DNA from: CAVPDA01 sp963702495
Lineage (GTDB): Bacteria; Pseudomonadota; Gammaproteobacteria; Burkholderiales; Rhodocyclaceae
Assembly (NCBI GenBank): GCA_963702495.1
Contig: CAVPDA010000016.1
Location: 62,001-126,000 of the forward strand
Reading direction: 5' to 3'
DNA length: 64,000 bases
Shown: positions 34,663 to 43,340 of the stretch, piece after piece
Numbering within the stretch: the first letter of the stretch is position 1
Layout: each line of letters starts with the position of its first letter
Position numbers and translations under genes: made by a program
Notes under the pieces: generated by a model
What the model was told of the DNA's origin: nothing
Seen by the model: the letters and a program-made list of their open reading frames with translations, nothing else
The model's database searches: none

Positions 34663-36236
34663 TTACCGAACGAGGTCGTAGTTATAGTCCGTGGTCCCCA
34701 TGCCGCGGGTGTCGTCGTCCAACCGCTCCAGCACCGCATTCACCAGGGTGGTGAGGATGTACATGGCGCCCTCGTAACCCAGGGTCGTCATGCGGTGCAG
34801 GTGGTGGCGGTCGAAGATCGGGAAGCCGAGGCGGATCAGCGGCACCTCGAACTCCTTGCCCTTGTGCAGCGTATCGCGCTGGATGTACTTGCCGTAGGAA
34901 TTCCCGATCAGGAAGTCCGGCTTGTCGGTGAACACCAGCGAGCGCAGGTGCCACAGGTCGTAGCCGGCATACACCTTGGCCTTGGCACCGTAGGGCGAGG
35001 TGGCGAGCAGCTTCTCCATCGACTTCTGCCACTTCTTGCCGCCGTTGTGCGCCAGAACGTGGGTCGGCTCGGCACCGAGTTCCATCAGGAACTGGCTCAT
35101 GCCCATGACGAAGTCCGGGTCGCCGTAGAGCGCGAATCTCTTGCCGTGGAGCCAGGCGTGGGAGTCGGTCATCATGTCCACCAGCCGGCCCCGCTCCTTG
35201 GTCAGCGATGCAGGGATCGGCTTGCCGGTGACTTCCGACACCTTCATCAGGAACTCGTCGGTCCACTCCAGACCCATCGGGATGTTGAGCTTCGGGATCT
35301 CGTGGTGCCAGGTGTTCTCGACGTACTTCTTGGTCTTTTCCAGTTGCATCGGCTGCAGCAGGAAGGTGGTGATGGCGTTGGGCGCGTCCTTCACCTCGTC
35401 CTGGGTGGTGCCGCCGGAGTACATGCGGTAACTGCCGTCGGCCGGGGTGTCGAGCACTTCCGACGGGTCGCACAGCAGGCTGTACTCGACGCCCATCTCG
35501 GTGCAGCATGCGCCGCATCACGCGGTAGTTGCCGAGGTAGGTTTCGAAGCCGGGAACGATGTTGATCTTGCCGTTCTTGCCCGGCGCCTTGTCGTCCATG
35601 GTGTTGAGGGTGAAGTAGCGCGCGATGCCCTCGAACATGTTGTCCCAGCCGGTGGTGTGGGAACCGACGAAGCTCGGCGTATGGGCGAAGGGCACCGGGA
35701 AGTCCTGGGCGATGTGCCCGGCCTTCTTGGTGTTGTTGATGAAGGCGTTGAGGTCGTCGCCGATCACCTCCGCCATGCAGGTCGTGGACACCGCGATCAT
35801 GTCCGGCTTGTAGAGCGCCTTGGCGTTCTCCAGGCCGTCGAACATGTTCTTCTGGCCGCCGAACACCGCTGCATCCTCGGTCATGGAATCCGAGACGCAG
35901 GCGATCGGCTCCTTGAAGTGGCGGTTGAAGTAGGTGCGGAAGTAGGCCACGCAGCCCTGCGAGCCATGCACGTAGGGCAGAGGTCTTGTCGAAGCCCAGC
36001 GCGCACAGAACAGCGCCCAGGGGCTGGCAGGCCTTGGCCGGGTTGATGGTGAGGGCCTCGCGCTTGAAGTTGATCTCCTGGTACTCGAGCGTAGTGGTCC
36101 AGGCAAAGGTCTCGTCAATCTGGGGTTGCGGGGTGCGCTCCTCGAACAGATCCTGCTTGGCCGAGATCGAGGCCTTGTAGTCCTCGTCGCGGAACAGCGG
36201 AAAGCTCGGCTTGATGTTGTCGACTGCCTGACTCAT
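34663..36236 (-). CDS. nifK: Nitrogenase MoFe protein beta chain NifK, two frameshifts as read
   Basis: NifK forms the alpha2-beta2 MoFe protein and shares the P-cluster with NifD. The P-cluster cysteines are present (KACQPLGAV; HGSQGCVAYF; TTCMAEVIGDD). Two single-base insertions break the frame: one near 35981 (KT-LPYVHG reads KTSALRAW) and one near 35504 (before EMGVEYSLL). Correcting both gives 523 residues, a normal NifK. Everything outside the two points is conserved to YDYNYDLV-like end TTDYNYDLVR. A working diazotroph would need these bases to be errors. Confidence 0.9.
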
Positions 36237-36302
36237 TTCGTTCTCCTCAAGCCCCTGCCGCTCATGCGCGGACAGCGGGCGTCAAGTTGGGAATTCCTTT
36301 GT

Positions 36303-36360
36303 GGTGCGCACGGCGCACCCTACGAGAAAGTCAGGGCGTAGGGCGCGCCGCGCGCGCCGT
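36303..36360. repeat. Intergenic palindromic repeat (nifD-nifK spacer)
   Basis: GGTGCGCACGGCGCACCCTAC and GTAGGGCGCGCCGCGCGCG face each other 14 bp apart. The element runs up to the nifD stop codon, so it would fold at the 3' end of nifD in the nifHDK transcript. Confidence 0.85.
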
Positions 36361-37833
36361 CACGCAGCCTGCTTCAACTCCTCCGGGGCCTTCTTTTCCC
36401 AGGGCGGAGTGATCTTGTTCCAGCAGGGGTTGTTCACCGTCATGTCCATGTCGCGGGCGAAGATGGCGAAGCCGTCGTAGCCGTGATACGGACCGGAGTA
36501 GTCCCAGGAGTGCATCTGGCGGAAGGGAACGCCCATCTTCTGATAGATGTACTTTTCCTTGATGCCGGAGCCCACCAGGTCGGGCTTGATGCGCTTGACG
36601 AACTCCTCCAGCTCGAAGCCGGTGACGTCGTCATAGAGCAGCGTGGCCTCCCCCATCTCCTTGATGGTGCGGTCGTAGTCGTCGTTGTGGGCGAACTCGT
36701 AGCCGGTGCCCACCACTTCCATGCCCAGATCCTCGTAGGCGCCGATGATGTGGCGCGGACGCAGGCCCCCGACGTAGAGCATCACTTTCTTGCCCTGCAG
36801 GCGCGGCTTGTACTTGGCGATCACCGCCTCGTACTCGGCGCGGTACTTCTCGATCACGCGTTCGGCGCCCCTCCTTGATGCTGTCGTCGAACTGCGCTGC
36901 AATGGCGCGCAGGCTCTCGGCGATCTTGGTGGGGCCGAAGAAGTTGTACTCGATCCAGGGGATGTTGTACTTCTCCTCCATGTGGCGCGAGATGTAGTTC
37001 ATCGAGCGATAGCAGTGGATCAGGTTGAGCTTGACCTTGGGGGAAAGCTCCATCTCGGCGAGCGAGCCGTCGCCCGACCACTGGGCCACCACGCGCAGGC
37101 CCATCTCCTCGAGCAGGATGCGGGACGACCAGGCATCGCCGCCGATGTTGTAGTCACCGATAATCGCCACGTCATAGGGCGTGCTCTCGAAGGGCTTGCC
37201 GTCGCGGTTGCCGAGCACCCAGTCGCGGATGGCGTCGTTGGCGATGTGGTGGCCGAGCGACTGGGAGACGCCGCGGAAGCCCTCGCAGCGCACCGGCACT
37301 ACCACCTTGTTGATCTCGGCGGCGGACTTCTTCGAAACCGCTTCGATGTCGTCGCCGATGAGGCCGATCGGACACTCCGACTGCACCGTGATCCCCTTGT
37401 TGAGGGGGAACAACTGCTCGATCTCGCCGATGATCTTGGCCAGCTTCTTGTCCCCGCCGAAGACGATGTCCTTCTCCTGGAAGTCCGAGGTGAAGTTCAA
37501 TTCGGAGAAGGTGTTCACGCCGGTGAAGCCGACGTAGTAGTTGCGGCGGCCGGCGCGCGAATACTGGCCGCAGCCGACCGGACCGTGGGAGATATGCACC
37601 ATGTCCTTGATCGGTCCCCACACCACGCCTCTCGATCCGGCGTAGGCGCAACCGCGCACCGTCATTACGCCGGGCAGCGACTTGCGGTTGGAGGTGATGC
37701 ACTTCTTCGACTGCTCGATGCTGGGATCATTGACCGCAAGGTGCTTGGCGCGGTCCTTCTTCGCCTTCTCGGGATAGACATCGAGGACCTCCTGGATGAG
37801 GGCCTCGGTTTCGTTGCGGGTCAGTGCAGCCAT
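36360..37833 (-). CDS. nifD: Nitrogenase MoFe protein alpha chain NifD, one frameshift as read
   Basis: NifD carries FeMo-co. The P-cluster cysteines (RGCAYAGSRG; GPVGCGQYS; SECPIGLIGDD) and both FeMo-co ligands (Cys in LIHCYRSMNYI; His in QMHSWDYSGPYHG) are present. The frame breaks between these two ligands, at a run of four C (36868-36871): removing one base turns KEGRRTRDRE into the conserved KEGAERVIEKY. The corrected protein has 490 residues. A homopolymer location favours a sequencing error. Confidence 0.92.
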
Positions 37834-37903
37834 GCTTCTCTCCTTTCACGCCACCACTCATGCGTGGCGGCCGGTGACAGGTTGATCGATGCCCGCTCCG
37901 CCA

Positions 37904-37925
37904 CCCCCTCCGCTGCGGAGAGGGG
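37904..37925. repeat. Hairpin in the nifH-nifD spacer
   Basis: CCCCCTCCGC and GCGGAGAGGGG form a stem just 3' of nifH on the transcript. Such hairpins can stabilise a nifH-only mRNA. A second small stem (CGCCAC/GTGGCG) lies further downstream on the mRNA, near 37850-37870. Confidence 0.55.
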
Positions 37926-37957
37926 ATGCCTGGGCTCGGGGAGAGCCTGGTGACGCC

Positions 37958-38851
37958 TTACGCCGTCGCGCAGCTTCCGACTTCTTCCGCCGCCTTCTTG
38001 CCGATGATCGACTGGTCTTCCTGCTCCATGATGCCGAACTCCATCAGCAGTTCTTCCAGTTCATCCATCGTGATCGGGGTCGGCACCACGAACTTCTTGT
38101 TGTGGATGATCTTCTGCGCCAGGGCGCGGTACTCGTCGGCCTGCTTCGCCTTCGGGTCGTACTCGATCACCGTCATGCGGCGGATCTCGGCGTGCTGCAC
38201 CGCGTTGTCGCGCGGCACGAAGTGGATCATCTGCGTGCCCAGCTTGGCCGCCAGCGCCATGACCAGCTCGTCCTCGCGGTCGGTGTTGCGCGAATTGCAG
38301 ATCAGTCCGGCGAGGCGCACGCCGCCGGAGTTGGCGTACTTGACGATGCCCTTGCAGATGTTGTTGGCGGCATACATCGCCATCATCTCGCCGGAGCAGA
38401 CGATGTAGATCTCCTGTGCCTTGTTCTCGCGGATTGGCATGGCGAAGCCGCCGCACACCACGTCGCCAAGCACGTCGTAGAACACGAAGTCCAAGTCCTC
38501 GTCGTAGGCGCCCTCCTCCTCGAGGAAGTTGATGGCGGTGATGACGCCGCGGCCGGCGCAGCCCACCCCTGGCTCCGGTCCGCCGGACTCGACGCACTTG
38601 ACACCGCCATAGCCCACCGCCATGACGTCTTCGAGCTCCAGGTCCTCGACGCTGCCGGCTTCGGCGGCAAGCTGCATCACCGCGTTCTGGGCCTTGGAGT
38701 GCAGGATCAGGCGGGTCGAATCGGCCTTCGGGTCACAGCCGACGATCATCACCTTCTTGCCCGCTTCGGCGAGGGCGGCGACGAGGTTTTGGGTAGTGGT
38801 AGACTTTCCGATACCACCCTTGCCGTAAATTGCGCATTGACGCAGAGCCAT
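37958..38851 (-). CDS. nifH: Nitrogenase Fe protein NifH
   Basis: NifH is the ATP-dependent reductase of the MoFe protein. The 297-residue protein has the P-loop GKGGIGKS (10-17), [4Fe-4S] ligands C98 and C133, and R101 in GCAGRGVIT, the arginine ADP-ribosylated by DraT. The start at 38851 follows GAAGGAG. It leads the nifHDKT-fdx-nafY operon from a consensus sigma-54 promoter. No lesion is seen, unlike nifD and nifK. Confidence 0.98.
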   Translation of the reverse strand: MALRQCAIYGKGGIGKSTTTQNLVAALAEAGKKVMIVGCDPKADSTRLILHSKAQNAVMQLAAEAGSVEDLELEDVMAVGYGGVKCVESGGPEPGVGCAGRGVITAINFLEEEGAYDEDLDFVFYDVLGDVVCGGFAMPIRENKAQEIYIVCSGEMMAMYAANNICKGIVKYANSGGVRLAGLICNSRNTDREDELVMALAAKLGTQMIHFVPRDNAVQHAEIRRMTVIEYDPKAKQADEYRALAQKIIHNKKFVVPTPITMDELEELLMEFGIMEQEDQSIIGKKAAEEVGSCATA

Positions 38852-38911
38852 GGTGCGATCTCCTTCATGTCGTGGAACCAGCCAGCATTCATTTGCTTGC
38901 GAGCCCCTCTC

Positions 38912-38927
38912 CGCAATCACCGTGCCA
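38912..38927 (-). promoter_or_regulatory. Sigma-54 (-24/-12) promoter of nifHDK operon
   Basis: On the minus strand TGGCACGGTGATTGCG matches TGGCACG-N4-TTGC exactly. The predicted leader before nifH is about 50 nt. Confidence 0.95.
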
Positions 38928-39023
38928 GTCCGTCCGCCACTGGTAAGGGACTGATGCAACTAACCTTTGCTGGCTGCTCGGAGGCGGCGCGGCGGTGGCG
39001 GATGCGACAATGGGCCCGGACTT

Positions 39024-39039
39024 TGTAGGGTGAATGACA
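39024..39039. promoter_or_regulatory. NifA-type upstream activator site for nifHDK
   Basis: TGT-AGGGTGAATG-ACA, about 130 bp upstream of the predicted nifH start. It overlaps the start codon region of the divergent draT, so NifA bound here could also affect draT. Confidence 0.8.
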
Positions 39040-39872
39040 AAGCCACCGCCGCCGAGGGCGGCCCCAACCTGTCGCGCCAGGTCTGCCTGCCGATCAACCG
39101 CTGCAATCTGCCGGCCCGCATACTGGGCAGTCTGACTTTCCAGCGTCATCCTTCGCCGCTGGCCCTTGACGGTGTGACGGAGCTGCACCGCGAGCTGTTC
39201 CCCGCGCTGGATGCGATAGCAGATCCGAATCTGCGGGCCAGGCACTTCCAGGACTACATGACGGTGCACTTCCGCCTGCAACATCTGGACGAAGCCGGCC
39301 TCGATCCCGCGGCGCCGCGCCACCGCGGCAGGGCCAACTACCTGCGCCTGCTGCGCGGCTGGGCGTTCGACGCCGACAGCCGCGAAGGGGCGGTGCTCAA
39401 GGGCTGGGTGGAATCGCGCTTCGGCCTGCTGCCGCGCTTTCACCGCGAGCCGCTGCGGGACTTCAGCGGCCGCGGCTATCGCACCTATCTGGAGGAACGC
39501 GCCGCGGGTCTCTACGCCACCAACGCCCTGGAGGCCCAGATCGATCTGCTCTACACCTATTGCCAGTACGAGCTGGGGCGCAGCCTGCCCGGCTCGACGC
39601 ACGTTCGGCTGTTCCGCGGCACCAACCGGCTGTCGCAGCACGAAGTCCTGTCGCCTGCCGACGACCCCGCTCCGGTACTACTGCTCAACAGCCTGAATTC
39701 CTTCTCCGCATCGCGCGAACGCGCCGGGGAGTTCGGCGACCACGTCGCCGCAGTGGCGGTGCCGCTGCCGAAAGTCCTCTTTTACCCGCGCCTGCTGCCG
39801 GGAGTGCTAAGCGGCGAGGACGAGTACATCGTGATCGGCGGGCTGTATCAGTTGGAGTCGGTCTCGGTGTAG
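39030..39872 (+). CDS. draT: Dinitrogenase reductase ADP-ribosyltransferase DraT
   Basis: DraT transfers ADP-ribose from NAD+ to R101 of NifH, switching nitrogenase off in response to ammonium or energy loss. The protein has the DraT family core: CLPINRCNLPARILGSLTFQ, FQDYMTVHFRLQHLDEAGLD, NYLRLLRGWAFDADSREGAVLKGWVESRFGLLPRFHRE and HVRLFRGTNRLSQHEV. GTG 39030 is the best start (280 residues), though its ribosome site is weak. It is divergent from nifH. Confidence 0.93.
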   Translation: MNDKATAAEGGPNLSRQVCLPINRCNLPARILGSLTFQRHPSPLALDGVTELHRELFPALDAIADPNLRARHFQDYMTVHFRLQHLDEAGLDPAAPRHRGRANYLRLLRGWAFDADSREGAVLKGWVESRFGLLPRFHREPLRDFSGRGYRTYLEERAAGLYATNALEAQIDLLYTYCQYELGRSLPGSTHVRLFRGTNRLSQHEVLSPADDPAPVLLLNSLNSFSASRERAGEFGDHVAAVAVPLPKVLFYPRLLPGVLSGEDEYIVIGGLYQLESVSV

Positions 39873-39930
39873 GGTCGATGCGAACCTGCGCTGCACGCCG
39901 GATGCGACGCCGGCAATCGCCGCCCCTCGC

Positions 39931-39981
39931 AGCGTGCGCTGCGCGCACCGAACCACATACGGTGCGCACGGCGCACGCTAC
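39931..39981. repeat. Intergenic palindromic repeat (draT to SIR2-like spacer)
   Basis: AGCGTGCGCTGCGCGCACCG and CGGTGCGCACGGCGCACGCT form an imperfect inverted pair around a 10-bp loop. It belongs to the family found throughout the nif region. Confidence 0.75.
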
Positions 39982-40130
39982 AGTCGGGACCCGCGCTTTG
40001 TCGCGAACGCGACATCGCCTGCCGGCCCCCGCCGACCAACCGCAAGCCCGCGTGGAATCTGGCTGGCGCCACTCGCGAACGCCACGGCTCGAATCTTGCT
40101 GAGTCATGGGAATTTCCCTGGGAGAGCCGC

Positions 40131-40976
40131 ATGGATTCGACAGTGCTGCAGGAGATCACCGACGCGATCCGCGACGGCCGCGCCGTGCCCTATCTCGGGC
40201 CGGGCGCCCTGTCCGAAGTGCGTCACACCGAGACCGGGGCGCCGCTGCCCGCCACCAGCGACGAGCTGATCCTGGCGCTGAACAACGGCCGGCCGATGGC
40301 GCCCAAGCTCATGTATGAGTTCGCCCGGGCGGCGATGCACGTGGAACTGAAGCGCGGCCGCGCCCAGGTGACCAAGTTCCTCACCGCCACCTACGGCGCC
40401 GATCACTGGACGCGCTCGCCGTTCCACGCCTGGCTGCGCAAGCTCAATCCCGGCTATGTCATCGACATCAACCGCGACACCCAGCTGCAGCGGCTCTATG
40501 CCGCCACGCCCCACACTCTGGTGGTCGGAGTGGCTCGACTCGGCGGCAGCCAATTCCGCTACAAGCTCTGGCGCCACGACGGTGAGGGCTACGCCGCAGC
40601 AACCGAGGAGCAGATCGACCCCGCCGCGCCGGTCCTGTTCAAGCCCCACGGGACGCCGCTGCCGCAGCCCAACTACATCGCGTCCGACGCCGACTACGTG
40701 GACTACATCACCGAGCTGATGGGCGGCTTCGCCATTCCCGGCTTCCTCAAGCAGCGCCGGCGCGGCATGAACTATGTGCTGCTGGGCATGCGGCTCAACC
40801 GCGACACCGAGCGCATGGTGCTCTCCGACATGACCTATGGCCGAGGCCAGCCGGCGGGCTGGGCCGTAATACGCCAGCCCAGCGACAAGGAAAGACGCTT
40901 CTGCGAGCGGTTGGGCCTGGCAGTGGTGGAAGCCAGCCTCTCCGATCTGCTGGAACCCACCGCGGTTGCCGCCTGA
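40131..40976 (+). CDS. SIR2-like (NAD-binding) protein between draT and draG
   Basis: This 281-residue protein has the SIR2-like fold seen in bacterial NADase/sirtuin relatives: a glycine motif (VPYLGPGALSE, 19-29), the N-x-D loop (INRDTQL, N114 and D116), and the HG motif followed by DADYVDYI (KPHGTPLPQPNYIASDADYV, H173). The residues equivalent to catalytic Asn and His are kept, so NAD+ use is plausible. No zinc-binding cysteines of protein deacetylases are seen. It follows draT on the same strand and converges with draG. Substrate unknown. Confidence 0.82.
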   Translation: MDSTVLQEITDAIRDGRAVPYLGPGALSEVRHTETGAPLPATSDELILALNNGRPMAPKLMYEFARAAMHVELKRGRAQVTKFLTATYGADHWTRSPFHAWLRKLNPGYVIDINRDTQLQRLYAATPHTLVVGVARLGGSQFRYKLWRHDGEGYAAATEEQIDPAAPVLFKPHGTPLPQPNYIASDADYVDYITELMGGFAIPGFLKQRRRGMNYVLLGMRLNRDTERMVLSDMTYGRGQPAGWAVIRQPSDKERRFCERLGLAVVEASLSDLLEPTAVAA

Positions 40977-41004
40977 TTCCGGCGGCCCCCCAGCGCGCGC
41001 CGAG

Positions 41005-41928
41005 CTAGAAACTCGCGCGCTGCATCCGGGGCGCGAGGCGCAGCAGCGCCTTCGCCTGATGCTCGCAGGCGGCGGCCACGTCGGGATCGAGATCCCGCAG
41101 CCAGCGCCGAGGCAGGCCGCCCTGCCCGTAGAGCGCCCCGGCGATCATGCCCGCGATCGCTCCCGTGGTGTCGGCATCGCCGCCCCGGTTCACCACGTTG
41201 ACCAGACAGGATTCGAAGCTGCTGGTGTCGAACAGCGCCTGCAGCACTGCGCGCAGGGTGTCCACGACGTAGCCGCCCGGGTTGTTGACGCGGCGGCCGA
41301 GGACGGCGAACTGAGGATGGGACGCCGCCAGCGGCTCCACCGTCGCCGCCAGCAGTTCGCGCAGGCTCGCCCCCAGCAGCGCGCGCTGCACCATGTCGAT
41401 GACGCATTCGGTGGCGGCGTCGGACAGCGGGTTGTGATGGGTGACATGGGCCTGGGCCCGGCTTGCCGCGCGCACTGCGGCCGGCGCATCGCCCAGGGTC
41501 GCCAGGGCCACCGGCAGGCAGCGCATGCAGGCGCCGTTGCCGGCATCCTGATCGCCGGGCGGCACCTGCGGTACACCGCTCGCGCGCCAATGCAGGATGC
41601 CGCGCCGCACCGTGTTGCCGATATCCACCGGCTTGGCGCGCATCCATCGGTCGAAGGACTGCGCCACAGCCTGCGGCGCTACCCGGCCATGTTCCAGGAT
41701 GGCATCGCCCAGGGCCAGGGCCATGGTGGTGTCGTCGGTCACCTGGCCGCGCTTCAGGCGCAGCCAGCCGCCGCCGCGCAGTTGATCGTGGACGCCATAC
41801 TGGTGGACGATCTCCCGCGGCGTCATGAATTCCACCGTGGCGCCCAGCGCGTCGCCGAGCGCCAGCCCGAGGTAGGCCGCCACCGCCCGCGACTCGATGC
41901 CGAGGGAATCGGGCAGCGCCGGGCCCAT
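41005..41928 (-). CDS. draG: ADP-ribosyl-[dinitrogen reductase] hydrolase DraG
   Basis: DraG removes ADP-ribose from NifH R101 and reactivates nitrogenase. The 307-residue protein has the dimetal-binding ADP-ribosylglycohydrolase motifs: LGLALGDALGATVEFM, VTDDTTMALALGDAIL, and NVVNRGGDADTTGAIAGMIAGALYG. The start at 41928 is two bases after the nifQ stop, so draG is the last gene of the nifB operon here, rather than beside draT as in Rhodospirillum. Confidence 0.95.
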   Translation of the reverse strand: MGPALPDSLGIESRAVAAYLGLALGDALGATVEFMTPREIVHQYGVHDQLRGGGWLRLKRGQVTDDTTMALALGDAILEHGRVAPQAVAQSFDRWMRAKPVDIGNTVRRGILHWRASGVPQVPPGDQDAGNGACMRCLPVALATLGDAPAAVRAASRAQAHVTHHNPLSDAATECVIDMVQRALLGASLRELLAATVEPLAASHPQFAVLGRRVNNPGGYVVDTLRAVLQALFDTSSFESCLVNVVNRGGDADTTGAIAGMIAGALYGQGGLPRRWLRDLDPDVAAACEHQAKALLRLAPRMQRASF

Positions 41929-41930
41929 CG

Positions 41931-42512
41931 TCAGCCTTCCGGGCCGAAGCAGAGGTCGTAGTCCTTGCACACCTCGCACGATGGCGCGCGACAGACGTAG
42001 ATGCCTTCCTCCAGGCACAGTTGCCTGTAGAGGAACTTCTTCCACTTCATGTCGCGCGTATTCTTCGCTGCCAGGCCCGGAAAATTGTGATTCATGAGGC
42101 GCGACAGGTCGGCCCGCGACCACAGCCCCAGATCCTCCCACAGGTGGTTGCCGCCCATGCAGCCGGCGGCCAGGATCAGCGCCATGTCGGCCGTCGTTGC
42201 ACTGGCCTGCCCACCAGCGGGACCATGGCGCAGCAGCAGGGCGACTAGGTCCTCGCGCTCCGGCAGCCGCTCCGCATCGGCGCCCGGCTGGTCGAGGATC
42301 CATGGCAGTCGCGGAAAATGACGCCACAGCAGGGCGTGGAAAGAATCCGGCGCGAGCCCCAGATCGCAGGGCAGCGCACCCTGGCCGACCGCCCGGCTGG
42401 CCAGCATCTTCGCCAGCAGGTCCTCGTTCACGCCGCCGTCCGTGGCATGTGCCATGATGCGGGCATGGATGAAGGCGCGCGCCAGGGGCGGCCGCCGCAG
42501 GGGGGCAAGCAT
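41931..42512 (-). CDS. nifQ: NifQ, molybdenum donor for FeMo-co
   Basis: NifQ is an Fe-S protein that provides molybdenum to NifEN/NifH. The 193-residue protein ends with the family signature C-x4-C-x2-C-x5-C (CRAPSCEVCKDYDLCF) that binds the Mo-Fe-S cluster. Upstream it has the motif NHNFPGLAAKNTRDMKWKKFLYRQLC. Start at 42512 has GAGG upstream. It is flanked by the FeSII-like gene and draG. Confidence 0.94.
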   Translation of the reverse strand: MLAPLRRPPLARAFIHARIMAHATDGGVNEDLLAKMLASRAVGQGALPCDLGLAPDSFHALLWRHFPRLPWILDQPGADAERLPEREDLVALLLRHGPAGGQASATTADMALILAAGCMGGNHLWEDLGLWSRADLSRLMNHNFPGLAAKNTRDMKWKKFLYRQLCLEEGIYVCRAPSCEVCKDYDLCFGPEG

Positions 42513-42519
42513 CTGCGCC

Positions 42520-42867
42520 TCAGTATTCCACCAGGATGTCTTCGTCGCGGATCAGCATCTGGCACGAAAGGCGCCACGAGGTCGGGATGTCGTCCACGTC
42601 CATCTTGTCGATCTCGGTCTGGGTGATCTTCTTCAGATCCTTGAGCACATTGCGCTCCTTGTCGGTGAGCGGACCGCCCATGCGCCCCTTCCTGGAGACG
42701 GTGGATACCTTGACCAGGCAGGTGCCGCACTCGCCGTCGCCGCAACTGAAGTCGATGGGGACGTGGTGCTCCTTGGCAACCTTGAGGATGGTGTCCTTGT
42801 GGCTGCCGGCGGGGGCGTAGATGGTCTTGTCCTTGTGGATCGGGCTGCTGAAGGTGATGAGAGGCAT
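42520..42867 (-). CDS. [2Fe-2S] ferredoxin, Shethna FeSII-like (nitrogenase protection)
   Basis: The 115-residue protein resembles the Azotobacter Shethna protein II over its whole length: ITFSSPIHKD at the start, the cluster motif CGDGECGTC, then GGPLTDKERNVLKDL, IPTSWRLSCQMLIRDEDILVE. FeSII binds oxidised nitrogenase and shields it from oxygen (conformational protection). Identity was judged from memory of the FeSII sequence. The start at 42867 leaves out an upstream non-homologous extension. Confidence 0.85.
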   Translation of the reverse strand: MPLITFSSPIHKDKTIYAPAGSHKDTILKVAKEHHVPIDFSCGDGECGTCLVKVSTVSRKGRMGGPLTDKERNVLKDLKKITQTEIDKMDVDDIPTSWRLSCQMLIRDEDILVEY

Positions 42868-42931
42868 GACGACTCCTGACGAATGAAGGCGGAACCCGTG
42901 CGTCCCGCCGGAACGATGAAACTTCTGCGCC

Positions 42932-43219
42932 CTAGCCCGGGCGCACGACCACCTCGCCACCCAGCACCTGGCACTGGCAGGCGAGTCGGTTGGCGCGGCC
43001 GGCCATGTTTTCCTTGAGCACCTTGTCCTCCAGCACCGAGGGCGCTGCCAGATGCTCCTGGCCCGAGACGATGCGCATCATGCAGGTGCCGCATTCGCCC
43101 TCGCGGCAGCCGTAGGTGATGCCGGCGCCGACCTTCTCCGACACTTCGATCAGGCGCGTGCCGGCGGGCACCGTGACGGTGATGCCGATGTCTTGGAACG
43201 TGACCTGGGCCTTTGGCAT
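42932..43219 (-). CDS. [2Fe-2S] plant-type ferredoxin
   Basis: A 95-residue ferredoxin with the cluster pattern CREGECGTCMMRI and a distal CQCQV cysteine. It starts MPKAQVTFQDIGITVTVPAG. It lies between the flavodiiron gene and the FeSII-like gene and may reduce either one. Its physiological partner is not shown by the sequence. Confidence 0.88.
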   Translation of the reverse strand: MPKAQVTFQDIGITVTVPAGTRLIEVSEKVGAGITYGCREGECGTCMMRIVSGQEHLAAPSVLEDKVLKENMAGRANRLACQCQVLGGEVVVRPG

Positions 43220-43267
43220 TTCCGTTCTCCCTATTCCTGATCGAATTGTGCCGCACGCCGCAAGTTC

Positions 43268-43333
43268 CGGTGCGCGCGGCGCACCCTGCGTCCATGGCGA
43301 ACTCTTCCGTCGTAGGGCGCGCCGTGCGCGCCG
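43268..43333. repeat. Intergenic palindromic repeat (flavodiiron to ferredoxin spacer)
   Basis: CCGGTGCGCGCGGCGCACCC and CGTAGGGCGCGCCGTGCGCG form an imperfect inverted pair. The right end lies 7 bp from the flavodiiron stop codon. Confidence 0.75.
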
Positions 43334-43340
43334 CATAGGC

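Noticed and set aside
38940..39030. Possible sigma-54 promoter for draT on the plus strand
   Set aside because: GG-N10-GC pairs occur (for example TGGCTGCTCGGAGGCG), but the -12 element lacks TTGC. The match is no better than chance at this GC content.
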